The notes under the pieces: model-generated | What the model saw: the letters and a program-made list of their open reading frames with translations, nothing else | Database searches by the model: none | What the model was told of the DNA's origin: nothing | Program-made: the position numbers and the translations under genes | NCBI GenBank assembly: GCA_045580875.1 | Contig: JAZNOP010000116.1 | Location: forward strand, 1-20,049 | Origin: SIG598 sp045580875 | GTDB taxonomy: Bacteria; Bacillota; Clostridia; Oscillospirales; Acutalibacteraceae | Direction of reading: 5' to 3' | Length of the DNA: 20,049 bases | Part shown: positions 12,855 through 20,014 of the stretch, one piece after another | Numbering within the stretch: position 1 is the first letter of the stretch | How the letters are laid out: the number at the start of each line of letters is the position of its first letter

Positions 12855-14300
12855 TCACTTCTCTCCGGTAGTCAGTTCGTATTCCTTCATTGCTCCGTGA
12901 GCGCCGTAGATCTGCCATTTTCCTGCACCGAGACGCTGGAAGACAGCCTCACGCTCCTGTTTGCACAGGGCAGAGTCGGTGTCGACCGAGGTCATCAGAA
13001 TGGGCGCGTATTGGTTGTACTGACGCTGCTCGGAGGTCATGCCCTTGAGGTTGACGTAGATATCGCCGGTAATGGCGATACGATGTGCATAATCGATAAG
13101 AACGATTTCGCCCGGAAGGTGACCGCCTTTGCCCTCGTAGACCTCAAACTCGAGTTCGCCGAAGGTGAAGAAGCCGATATTCCACAGCACACCGCGCGCA
13201 TCTGTCTTTTCTTCCCATGGAACTGTGATTTTATCCGGATCAGCCGGAGTGTAGTCGGTGAGCACCTTGCAGATGCGGATATAAGGCAGATGAAGGCGGT
13301 TTTTCTCGCGGAAGCCGTCCTCACCCTCATACTCAGCCCTGAGACATTCGGCACTTCTGCTGCTGGCTATAACCTCGTCAAAATCGGAAAGCAGTCCGCA
13401 GTGGTCAAGGTCTGCGTGAGTTATGAGAATGCGCTTGCGCATGGTGTCGAATTCAGGAATAAGTCTGCGGAAAAGAGCGAGCATCTCGTCGCGGTAATAA
13501 GCATATCCGCTGTCGATGAAGAGATATTCTCCACAGCTCTTTATTATCATTGTGTTGCTTCCGCAGGGCGGTTCTATGACCGTTATTTCGGTATTGCCTG
13601 AAACAGTGTGTGTGGTTATTCTCGGGGAAAATGCCTCACCGCGGCAGCTGACCAGCATATCGGCAAATTTACTGATGCTGTCAAATGTGCGATAGGGAGA
13701 AAGTCCCTGTTCGTCAAGCAGCTGCATGGCGAGGTTGGTGTTTATCAGCAGCTCGTCTTTTGCGCTGTCGGAAATGCCGCCAGCATCGATAAGGGTCGAG
13801 ACAAAGCTGCTGTAGAATATGCTGTTGTCAAATATCTTTTCGGAGGGGTTATAGTCGATTACCCGAATGCGGCAGAGCTTTTCTGCCTGATGAAGAAAAT
13901 CAGATATCCTGGCAGCATCTTCAACCAGCAGTCCCATTTTGAAAAGCTGGAATTCAGTGCCGTTTTCCTGCGAGCTGATGTAGGAGATATTGAAGCTGAA
14001 TGTCTCAATGAGTTCGAGTATCCGTGTTACACTGCCGGGAACATCAGGAAGCTGAAATTCTATGAGAATTATGTTGGATTCGCCGATGTTTTTCTGCAGG
14101 TAGCCAATGTCAGCCAGCTTTTTGTCAGCCTTGGCCAGCTGGTCCGGTTCGCCCTGCACATCAATGAAAAGAGTGTGGGAATCTATAGCCTTATTGTAGC
14201 TGACACGGGTGATATTTATGCCGAGAGAAGCAAAACAGCGGCTTGCCTGCAGAAATGCTCCGATTTTGTTCGGCATATTGGTGATGTAGGTCTTTTTCAT
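12855..14300 (-). CDS. ACT-domain / metallo-beta-lactamase-fold fusion protein
   Basis: A 481-residue fusion. The N-terminal 150 residues look like two ACT-type ligand-binding domains: ITNMPNKIGAFLQASRCFASLGINI (with NKIGAF at 11-16) and FQLPDVPGSVTRILELIETFSFNI (with DVPGSV at 86-91). These have the typical strand-PG-helix pattern of amino-acid sensors. A linker of about 75 residues follows. From about 225 the protein has a metallo-beta-lactamase fold with ITHADLDHCG (His295, Asp297, Asp299, His300), GGHLPGE (His394), AITGDIY (Asp413) and GAHG (His468). The HxDxDH form resembles ComEC-type rather than the usual HxHxDH motif. The ATG at 14300 is chosen because GAGGAG lies eight bases upstream; it begins 5 bases after hemW. 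The substrate is unknown; ligand-controlled hydrolysis is an inference. Confidence 0.82.
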   Translation of the reverse strand: MKKTYITNMPNKIGAFLQASRCFASLGINITRVSYNKAIDSHTLFIDVQGEPDQLAKADKKLADIGYLQKNIGESNIILIEFQLPDVPGSVTRILELIETFSFNISYISSQENGTEFQLFKMGLLVEDAARISDFLHQAEKLCRIRVIDYNPSEKIFDNSIFYSSFVSTLIDAGGISDSAKDELLINTNLAMQLLDEQGLSPYRTFDSISKFADMLVSCRGEAFSPRITTHTVSGNTEITVIEPPCGSNTMIIKSCGEYLFIDSGYAYYRDEMLALFRRLIPEFDTMRKRILITHADLDHCGLLSDFDEVIASSRSAECLRAEYEGEDGFREKNRLHLPYIRICKVLTDYTPADPDKITVPWEEKTDARGVLWNIGFFTFGELEFEVYEGKGGHLPGEIVLIDYAHRIAITGDIYVNLKGMTSEQRQYNQYAPILMTSVDTDSALCKQEREAVFQRLGAGKWQIYGAHGAMKEYELTTGEK

Positions 14301-14305
14301 TGCGG

Positions 14306-15400
14306 TCACTCCTCGATAAGGTTAGCGATTATGCTGTTGGATACAAGAAAGCCCTCAGGGGTAAGGCGGATTCCTTTTTCATCAAAGACGAGCAGTCCGG
14401 CGCGGCTGTACTTTTCAGCCCTGCGGTAAATACTGTCAGGCAGATCTTTACCGAATCGCTTTTGCCAGCCTGTTTTTGTCAGCCCCTCGGCAAGCCGCAG
14501 CGAAAGCATGATATACTCCTCCTGCGAGCCGCCCTCGCCGTCATCGATTGTCTGAGGCGAAGTGATAAACTGCTCAATACTGCGCGGATAGTAATAACGC
14601 CTGCCGTTGTAAAAGCCGTGAGCCGACGGACCGATTCCGATGTATTCCTCGCAGTGCCAGTATTTGAGATTATGCCGGCTTTCTCTGCCGGGTCGGCTGA
14701 AGTTGGATATCTCGTATTGAGCATAACCGTTTTCGGCGAGCTGATGTACAGCGGCAAGATAATATTCCGCCTGAGCATCATCGTCCGCAAGGTTCATCGA
14801 GGGAGCCATAGCGGCAAAGGGAGTTCCTTCTTCTATCTTGAGAATATAAGCTGAAATGTGCTTCGGCTCAAGTGAACAGAGAAAGTCAATCGAGCGGCGG
14901 AGCGAATCGGGGGTCTGCTCCGGCACACCAAGCATCAGGTCAAGCGAGATGTTGTCAAAGCCGGCGGCGCGCGCCATTCTCACTGCTTCTGCTGCCTGCG
15001 CAGCTGAGTGTCTGCGCCCGAGCAGACGGAGCTCACTGTCAATTCCCGACTGCACACCCATCGAGAGCCGGTTGAAGCCGGCAGAGCGGAGGGCGGAAAG
15101 CAGCTCGGGAGATGCATCTCCGGGGTTCATCTCGACGGTTATTTCAGCATTCGGTGAGATGTTGAAGGTGCTGAAAATATGCTCAAGCAGTCTGCTGAGG
15201 CGGTGTCCGCCGATAAGCGGAGGAGTGCCGCCGCCGAAATAAACAGTATCAACAGCTTCGCCGCCGAAGCTGTCCAGCTGGGAAGCAACGGCGGCGCTGT
15301 AGGCATCATAAAGCTCCTCTGAGCCGGAAAGGGAATAGAAATCGCAGTAAGGGCATTTTCCGGCGCAGAATGGAATGTGGATATAAAGCCCGCGTGTCAT
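14306..15400 (-). CDS. hemW: HemW-type radical SAM haem chaperone
   Basis: A 364-residue HemN-related radical SAM protein. The cluster motif FCAGKCPYCDFYS (Cys12, Cys16, Cys19) lacks the fourth cysteine of true coproporphyrinogen III dehydrogenase HemN and has the CDFYS ending typical of HemW, which binds haem and SAM. Other features are VYFGGGTPP, EMNPGD, GFNRLSMGVQSG and the HemN C-terminal domain around EYIMLSLRLAEGL (about residue 285 onward). The open frame extends 14 codons upstream, but the conserved part begins at MTRGLYIHIP. The ATG at 15400 comes one base after the stop of the TSCPD gene with no strong ribosome binding site, indicating translational coupling. Confidence 0.93.
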   Translation of the reverse strand: MTRGLYIHIPFCAGKCPYCDFYSLSGSEELYDAYSAAVASQLDSFGGEAVDTVYFGGGTPPLIGGHRLSRLLEHIFSTFNISPNAEITVEMNPGDASPELLSALRSAGFNRLSMGVQSGIDSELRLLGRRHSAAQAAEAVRMARAAGFDNISLDLMLGVPEQTPDSLRRSIDFLCSLEPKHISAYILKIEEGTPFAAMAPSMNLADDDAQAEYYLAAVHQLAENGYAQYEISNFSRPGRESRHNLKYWHCEEYIGIGPSAHGFYNGRRYYYPRSIEQFITSPQTIDDGEGGSQEEYIMLSLRLAEGLTKTGWQKRFGKDLPDSIYRRAEKYSRAGLLVFDEKGIRLTPEGFLVSNSIIANLIEE

Positions 15401-15401
15401 T

Positions 15402-15659
15402 TTATTTCTGACCGTCGCGGATTTCGGTAAGTGCTCTTGCAAGCTGGTCGCCGCAGGAGGTGGGCTTCATGCCGCAGCGGATACCGCCGAGACGCTTGAT
15501 GACCTCGTCGATGGTCATGCCGTCAGCGAGACTTGCGACAGCCTTGAGGTTGCCGTTGCAGCCGCCGGTGTACTTGATGTTGCTGACGATACCGTTGTCA
15601 TCAACAGTGAAATCGATCTGGGAAGAGCAGGTGCCGCGTGTTTTGTAGCTGTAATTCAT
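15402..15659 (-). CDS. TSCPD-domain protein (TIGR03905 type)
   Basis: An 85-residue protein of the small TSCPD family, related to a C-terminal domain of class II (B12-dependent) ribonucleotide reductases; its own function is unknown. Family features are TCSSQIDFTV, the GGCNGNLKAVASLADGM segment and RCGMKPTSCGDQLARAL, where the name-giving motif reads TSCGD instead of TSCPD. Four cysteines (in GTCSS, GGCNG, IRCGM and TSCGD) could bind a metal. AAGGAG precedes the ATG at 15659. It is directly coupled to hemW, a single base away, which hints at a shared pathway, but I cannot say which. Confidence 0.87.
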   Translation of the reverse strand: MNYSYKTRGTCSSQIDFTVDDNGIVSNIKYTGGCNGNLKAVASLADGMTIDEVIKRLGGIRCGMKPTSCGDQLARALTEIRDGQK

Positions 15660-15710
15660 AATTAAAACTCCTTGTTTTTGATTGTCTGGTTATGTATCAG
15701 ACCGCAGTGA

Positions 15711-16361
15711 TTATTCAGCCGCGCCAATGGGCTTAAGGCTGAAGTATACCAGTGCGGTGTTGACGTCAGAGAGGTCATATATTCTGTTTTCAAGGCAGAA
15801 TATTATGATAAGGTCAAATATTTCGCTTGATGAGAGGCTGTATCCGGCAGCCGAGAGAAGCTGCTCGCTTTGCTGTCTGTCAAGCTTCAGTGCAAGGCAG
15901 AGTGCAACAGCGGTCTGCTTGCCGGGGTGATAATCCGGGTTGGAGCGGATTTTGGAAAAATGCCGACGGTCGATTCCGGCACGGCTGTAAATCTCGCTGT
16001 CTCTGCAGCCGCTTTCATCAATCAGCCGCATCAGCTCCGAGGAGAATGTCGGATTCCGGTTCTCGTCCACATACTTTCTGATAAGATTGAGGTTGAGCGA
16101 GTCGCTGTAATAATCGCCGTCAGAGTCAGCTTCACATACACCTTCGCAGACCGCTGCAGCCATGTCGGGCAGCAGGTCATATTCAGGCAAAGGCTGTGCT
16201 GACAAGGGTGCGGCACAATCGGCTGTATCTTCGGTGCTCTTTGCGCTGACTGAGAAAAAGGCAGGTGCAGCGGCGGCTTTCCGCATTTTTATTTTTGGCT
16301 CAGGGCGGTAATTCTGTTCAATAAATTCACGCAGACTGCTGAGCAGACCGGCAGAAAGCAT
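15711..16361 (-). CDS. Linker protein with C-terminal helical HTH-like domain, partner of vWA protein
   Basis: A 216-residue protein with three parts: an N-terminal helix (LLSSLREFIEQNY, 6-18), a poorly conserved Ala/Ser/Asp-rich linker (about 25-90), and a C-terminal all-helical domain (about 95-205). The last contains FSSELMRLIDESGCRDSEIYSRAGI, RRHFSKIRS, PGKQTAVALCLALKL and a final EIFDLIIIFCLENRIYD. The arrangement looks like a lambda-repressor-type HTH followed by extra helices. From memory, the same C-terminal module occurs in many Clostridia proteins, some with macro or vWA neighbours; this recall is unverified. The ATG at 16361 is chosen because GGAGGG sits just upstream. It is divergent from the vWA gene across 155 bases. 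DNA binding or protein adaptor roles are both possible. Confidence 0.72.
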   Translation of the reverse strand: MLSAGLLSSLREFIEQNYRPEPKIKMRKAAAAPAFFSVSAKSTEDTADCAAPLSAQPLPEYDLLPDMAAAVCEGVCEADSDGDYYSDSLNLNLIRKYVDENRNPTFSSELMRLIDESGCRDSEIYSRAGIDRRHFSKIRSNPDYHPGKQTAVALCLALKLDRQQSEQLLSAAGYSLSSSEIFDLIIIFCLENRIYDLSDVNTALVYFSLKPIGAAE

Positions 16362-16516
16362 CGTTTCACCCTCCTTTCGCAAAATGTCGCATGGCAGGCG
16401 ACCACTGAAAAACATGACAGTGCTATCATTATATCAGCAAAGGGAGACAGAGAGCTCCTGAATGCCTGAGCACAAAACATATTATATCATATCACAGGAA
16501 AAGGAGAAATACAAAA

Positions 16517-17110
16517 ATGAAAGAAAATCTTACAGAAATCATCTTTATTCTCGACAGAAGCGGTTCAATGCAGCCTTTGGAGGAGGCAACGATCAGCGGT
16601 TACAATGAATTCCTGCACAAGCAGAGCCTTGAGCCGGGCGAAAAGCGTGTTACGACAGTGCTTTTTGATGATAGTTATGATGTTCTCTATCGGGGAATGC
16701 CGCTGGAGAAGGCAAAGATAACAGGTGAGCAGTACTTTGCCAGAGGAATGACAGCCCTTTACGATGCGGTCGGCAAGACGATTATTGACACAGGTGCTCG
16801 GTTTGCAAAAATGCCGGAAAGTGAACGTCCGTCAAAGGTTATAGTTGCAATAACCACAGACGGCGCAGAGAATGCCAGCCGTGAATTCACACAGAAAAGC
16901 ATACGGGAGATGATAGAGCATCAGCGTGATAAATACAGCTGGGAGTTTGTTTTCTTCGGCGCAAATATCGATGTTGAGACGACAGCCTGCGCCATGGGCA
17001 TAGACAGAGACAGGGCGGTTACGTTCAAGGCATCGCCACGCGGTGTCTCCGTGATGATGGACTGCTTCTGTGATATGGTGAGCGAGATATGCAGTGAGGA
17101 GGCAGAATGA
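16517..17110 (+). CDS. Small von Willebrand factor A (TerY-like) protein
   Basis: A 197-residue free-standing vWA domain and the only plus-strand gene here. All elements of the metal-dependent adhesion site are present: DRSGSM (13-18), the threonine of ARGMTALYDAVG (Thr79) and the aspartate of ITTDGAEN (Asp115). The rest of the Rossmann-like fold follows (WEFVFFGANIDV, then a final helix). There is no signal peptide or membrane segment, so it acts inside the cell. Such proteins resemble TerY of tellurite/stress-response clusters and usually act as scaffolds for partner proteins. AAGGAG precedes the ATG at 16517. The divergent HTH-like protein is the obvious partner. A hairpin-rich region and a shared terminator follow it. 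Confidence 0.9.
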   Translation: MKENLTEIIFILDRSGSMQPLEEATISGYNEFLHKQSLEPGEKRVTTVLFDDSYDVLYRGMPLEKAKITGEQYFARGMTALYDAVGKTIIDTGARFAKMPESERPSKVIVAITTDGAENASREFTQKSIREMIEHQRDKYSWEFVFFGANIDVETTACAMGIDRDRAVTFKASPRGVSVMMDCFCDMVSEICSEEAE

Positions 17111-17115
17111 TTGGC

Positions 17116-17196
17116 TTAAGTACGTATTAAGTACGTATAAGCAGCTGTTGAACATTTGTCAGCTGCTGAAAAAGGCTGACCTGACGGCTTGTCAGG
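17116..17196. repeat. Tandem 11-bp repeat and two hairpins downstream of the vWA gene
   Basis: Two tandem copies of TTAAGTACGTA occupy 17116-17138 immediately after the vWA stop codon. They are followed by a GCAGCTG/CAGCTGC hairpin (17141-17166) and a CCTGAC/GTCAGG hairpin (17180-17196). None is followed by a long T-run. They may be mRNA 3'-end structures or remnants of a small repetitive element. Confidence 0.55.
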
Positions 17197-17238
17197 CATG
17201 ACGTGTGGACATTATCGAGACATAATACAGACAGAAAA

Positions 17239-17279
17239 ATCGGCAGGAATACGGATTGATTCTCCGCGTTCCTGCCGAT
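17239..17279. terminator. Terminator between the converging vWA gene and tagD
   Basis: An 11-bp perfect stem (ATCGGCAGGAA at 17239-17249 and TTCCTGCCGAT at 17269-17279) contains a smaller inner CGGA/TCCG pairing. Read on the minus strand it ends in TTTTT directly after the stem, 20 bases past the tagD stop codon. On the plus strand GTATTTTT follows, so it can also stop vWA transcripts. Confidence 0.88.
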
Positions 17280-17299
17280 GTATTTTTGTGTGCTGCAAA

Positions 17300-17686
17300 T
17301 CAGCCGTTGAGGTCGGCTTTGATCTTGGTGGTGGAGATTTCCGGGGTACGGGGCAGATAGATGACCTCACACTTGTCCTTGAGGAAATCGAATTTGCCCT
17401 CCCAGTCATTGCCCATTACGAAGGTGTCGACCTGATAAAGCTCAACGTCGGAGCTCTTCTGCTCCCAGCAGGTCTCAGGGATTACAAGGTCAACGTAGCG
17501 GATAGATTCAAGAAGAAGCTTGCGCTCCTCGTAGGAGAAGTAGCACTCCTTGCCCTTGCCGCGGTTGAACTCATCAGTAGAGAGAGCGACGATAAGATAG
17601 TCGCCGTACTGCTTTGCGCGGCGGAGAAGGTGAACGTGACCGTAGTGAAGCATATCAAAGGTGCCGTATGTAATAACTCTTTTCAT
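17300..17686 (-). CDS. tagD: Glycerol-3-phosphate cytidylyltransferase
   Basis: A 128-residue nucleotidyltransferase of the TagD type, making CDP-glycerol from CTP and sn-glycerol-3-phosphate for teichoic acid synthesis. The signature HxGH motif is HYGH (14-17) within YGTFDMLHYGHVHLLRRA, and the second signature is RTPEISTTKIK (113-123). Length equals that of known TagD enzymes (about 129). The frame is open 12 codons upstream, but GGAGG at 17692-17696 fits the ATG at 17686 and the homologous part starts at MKRVITYGTFD. It follows the glycerophosphotransferase gene by 13 bases and shares its promoter; a strong terminator ends the unit. Confidence 0.95.
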   Translation of the reverse strand: MKRVITYGTFDMLHYGHVHLLRRAKQYGDYLIVALSTDEFNRGKGKECYFSYEERKLLLESIRYVDLVIPETCWEQKSSDVELYQVDTFVMGNDWEGKFDFLKDKCEVIYLPRTPEISTTKIKADLNG

Positions 17687-17699
17687 ATTATCCTCCGTA

Positions 17700-18965
17700 T
17701 CAGAACTGGACAAATTCATCAATTACCCTTGCAGTGGCATTGCCGTCGTCAAGGTAGTTGTATTTTGCGTTGAATGCCTTGTAGCGGTCATCGTAGTAAT
17801 CGCTGCCGCTGATGGTGCGGACAGCCTCGATAAGCTCGCTGCCGGTGCGAACGATAGGACCGGGCAGCCCCTCGAGTGTCATGTAGAAGCCGCGGATATC
17901 ATCGCGGTAGAGCTCAAGGTCGTACATATAGAAGATTATCGGACGGCGCAGGTTTGCATAGTCGAAGAATACGCTCGAATAGTCGGTGATGAGCATATCG
18001 CTGATGACGTACAGCTCGTTGATGTCATCAAGACCGGAAACGTCCCATACAAAGCCCTTGTATTTCTCAAAGTCAAACTGACTTGCAACAAGGTAATGTG
18101 CGCGGAAGAGAATTATATATTCGTCACCGAGCTCAGCGCGCAGGCGGTCGAAGTCAACACTGACCTCGTAGGTGAAGCCGACACCTGGCTGATGCTGGTT
18201 GTCGCGCCATGTGGGGGCGTAGAGTATGATCTTCTTCCCTTCCGGAAGACCAAGCCTGCGGCGGGTTGCCTCAGCCTGTTCAGGGGTGAAATTGTACATA
18301 TAGTCGTTGCGCGGATAACCCTGCTCGATGATTTTTGTTTCCGGCTTTATCTCTGTGAGCCTGAATGCTGTATCAAACTTTTCAGAGGCGAATGCGCTCG
18401 GGGAGATGAAATGGGTGCTGACCTTTGACATCCACTCGTACTGACGGTGGAGATTTGCACGGCTGTCACGTGCGTTTGCAGCATCGTCCTTTATGTCGAA
18501 GCCGAGACGCTTGAGGGGTGTGCCGTGCCAGCACTGCAGGAAAACCTGACCCTTGCGGCGGGGGGCATAGCGCGGAAACTTGTAGTTGGAAATTATGTAC
18601 TTTGCACGTGCATAGCTGCGGAAATAGGTAGCAGACTTAGGAGTGCAGACGGTAGCGCGTTCGAGATTCGGAATGTCGGAAATATCCTTGTTTTTGCGGA
18701 ATATCCAGACGAATTTCCAGTCGGAAAAACGCTCATCGTTTATCATGTATTCATATATTGCTTTGGGAGAACAGCAGTAGCTTCGTCCCTGAAAGGCGAT
18801 GAATACTGCCATTTTTTCATCGACCGGATGACCGATGCAGCTGCACAGATGAAGCAGGCGGTTTTTCAGATACACACATCTGTGTGCAAGCTTGTTCAGA
18901 ATGGGGCGCTCGTGCAGCCACGCCTTCACCTGAGGACGTATGCTGTCCGGGATAAGACTGCTCAT
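17700..18965 (-). CDS. CDP-glycerol glycerophosphotransferase family protein
   Basis: A 421-residue polymerase or primase of the TagF/TagB family, which transfers glycerol-phosphate (or ribitol-phosphate) units from CDP-polyols to a lipid-linked teichoic acid chain at the inner face of the membrane. The conserved catalytic-region motifs are visible: FLQCWHGTPLKRLG (142-155), GYPRND (216-221), LYAPTWRD (248-255), ILFRAHY (285-291) and ITDYSSVFFDYANLRRP (326-342). No membrane segment is present; an amphipathic N-terminus is possible. At 421 residues it lacks the long N-terminal extension of large TagF. TagB (primase), TagF and TarL-type roles cannot be separated by eye. GGAGG precedes the ATG at 18965. 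tagD is next, so glycerol-phosphate is the likely substrate. Confidence 0.93.
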   Translation of the reverse strand: MSSLIPDSIRPQVKAWLHERPILNKLAHRCVYLKNRLLHLCSCIGHPVDEKMAVFIAFQGRSYCCSPKAIYEYMINDERFSDWKFVWIFRKNKDISDIPNLERATVCTPKSATYFRSYARAKYIISNYKFPRYAPRRKGQVFLQCWHGTPLKRLGFDIKDDAANARDSRANLHRQYEWMSKVSTHFISPSAFASEKFDTAFRLTEIKPETKIIEQGYPRNDYMYNFTPEQAEATRRRLGLPEGKKIILYAPTWRDNQHQPGVGFTYEVSVDFDRLRAELGDEYIILFRAHYLVASQFDFEKYKGFVWDVSGLDDINELYVISDMLITDYSSVFFDYANLRRPIIFYMYDLELYRDDIRGFYMTLEGLPGPIVRTGSELIEAVRTISGSDYYDDRYKAFNAKYNYLDDGNATARVIDEFVQF

Positions 18966-19075
18966 GGAAACCTCCGGAAAACAGATGCTCGCAAAGCTGG
19001 TGCGGCACTGTATGATACTGTATTATAGCTGCTGAAATCTGAAATATAAATGCCGTCAGATCACAGCCGTTTGTC

Positions 19076-19104
19076 ATTATATGGATTAATTGCCGCTTTG
19101 TCAA
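19076..19104 (-). promoter_or_regulatory. Consensus sigma-A promoter of the glycerophosphotransferase-tagD unit
   Basis: On the minus strand, TTGACA (19104-19099), 17 bases and TATAAT (19081-19076) match consensus exactly. A second TATAAT lies further downstream (around 19021) with a poor -35. The sequence TGACAAA recurs around the promoter (overlapping -35, overlapping the end of -10, and about 40 bases upstream), which may be operator-like. Confidence 0.85.
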
Positions 19105-19151
19105 TAGAATGAAAAGATTATGACAGCTTTGAAACAATTTGTCATAGCGGC
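19092..19151. other. Nested hairpin between the TarI-like gene and the tagF-like promoter
   Basis: GCCGC at 19092-19096 can pair with GCGGC at 19147-19151 around an inner TATGACA/TGTCATA stem (19119-19146). It begins four bases after the stop codon of the TarI-like gene on the minus strand, with only a modest T-rich tail (ATCTTTTC), so it could be a weak terminator. Its outer arm lies in the spacer of the following promoter. Confidence 0.45.
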
Positions 19152-19154
19152 AGA

Positions 19155-19859
19155 TCAGCTGTCGAGATTTTCGGCTATATGATTGCCAAGAAGAATGTCG
19201 AGCGGAACGGTTATCTTGATGTTTTCCGGAATGCCCATGGTAAAGCGTACCGGCTCTCCGGCGCGAAGGAACACGCCGCATGCATCGGTTATGGAGGCTT
19301 TGTCCTCATCGGAGAGGGAATTATAGCAGCTGAGATATCTGCCTATTCCGAAGCCCTGAGGGGTCTGCATACAATACATTTCCGCGCGCGGCGGTATGCT
19401 GTCGATGTTGACTCCGTCAGCCGAACGCAGAATTGTATCAACGGCAGGTACTGCAGTTCCTGCGCAGCCGGCGATGGTGGTGTCCTCTATGTTGCGGCGG
19501 ATAATATCAGCAGTAACAAACGGGCGCGCAGCATCATGGGTGATGAGGATATCCTCTTCAGAACCGCCGTTTTCGAGAATGCTGTTTATTACATTCATAA
19601 GACTTCCGGCGCGGTGGGAGCCGCCCTCGATTACAGTGACGCGTCCCTTGCCGAAGCTGATATCCATCAGCGAACGGGTGCGCTCGATGTGCTCAGCAGC
19701 AGCAGCGACGTAAACACCGCCGAAGAAGATACCGCTGTTAAGAAATGCGCTGACCGAGCGGACAAGGATAGGTGTGCGTCCTACCTTCATAAACTGCTTG
19801 GGCAGTTCTCCGCCCATACGTGTGCCGGTACCTCCGGCAAGAATTGCAGCGTATATCAT
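19155..19859 (-). CDS. TarI/IspD-type cytidylyltransferase
   Basis: A 234-residue CTP-dependent nucleotidyltransferase. The CTP-binding loop ILAGGTGTRMGGELPKQF (6-23), THDAARPFVT (107-116), MQTPQGF (164-170) and NIKITVPLD (213-221) are shared by IspD (isoprenoid pathway) and TarI (D-ribitol-5-phosphate to CDP-ribitol). The LAGG rather than AAG form of the loop, the segment ITDACGVF and the teichoic acid neighbours favour TarI, but IspD is not excluded. GGAGG sits before the ATG at 19859. A TarJ-like reductase would be expected nearby if it is TarI; none is visible inside the window. The spacer upstream holds three tandem hairpins. Confidence 0.87.
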   Translation of the reverse strand: MIYAAILAGGTGTRMGGELPKQFMKVGRTPILVRSVSAFLNSGIFFGGVYVAAAAEHIERTRSLMDISFGKGRVTVIEGGSHRAGSLMNVINSILENGGSEEDILITHDAARPFVTADIIRRNIEDTTIAGCAGTAVPAVDTILRSADGVNIDSIPPRAEMYCMQTPQGFGIGRYLSCYNSLSDEDKASITDACGVFLRAGEPVRFTMGIPENIKITVPLDILLGNHIAENLDS

Positions 19860-19906
19860 GGGAAACCTCCTTATATTAAACGTACAACCTATATGTGTAA
19901 TGTTAC

Positions 19907-20014
19907 GCTAAATTATGGTTTAGCAGTTTAACAGCGGCTTGGAAAGTGAGCCGCTGTTAAACGGTACGAAGTTGATCTGGCGGCCTTAAATCGAAGCCGC
20001 CAGATACTTCGTAC
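19907..20014. other. Three tandem large hairpins upstream of the TarI-like gene
   Basis: Three inverted repeats, each one base apart, fill this stretch: 19907-19924 (GCTAAA/TTTAGC), 19926-19962 (perfect 14-bp stem GTTTAACAGCGGCT/AGCCGCTGTTAAAC, 9-base loop) and 19964-20014 (19 bp: GTACGAAGT + ATCTGGCGGC with their exact complements, a 2-base TG bulge on one side, 11-base loop). No T-run follows, so they do not look like ordinary terminators. The last 35 bases of the window (20015-20049) contain two ACGCTT copies and no evident gene. The element may be a leader RNA for the TarI-like gene, a palindromic repeat, or the tail of something beyond the edge. Confidence 0.75.

Noticed and set aside
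19926..19962. Integron attC-like site
   Set aside because: The ends GTTTAAC and GTTAAAC fit the core-site consensus, but the stem is perfect with no extrahelical bases, is shorter than known attC sites, and there is no integrase or cassette array. A palindrome with these ends fits the consensus automatically.
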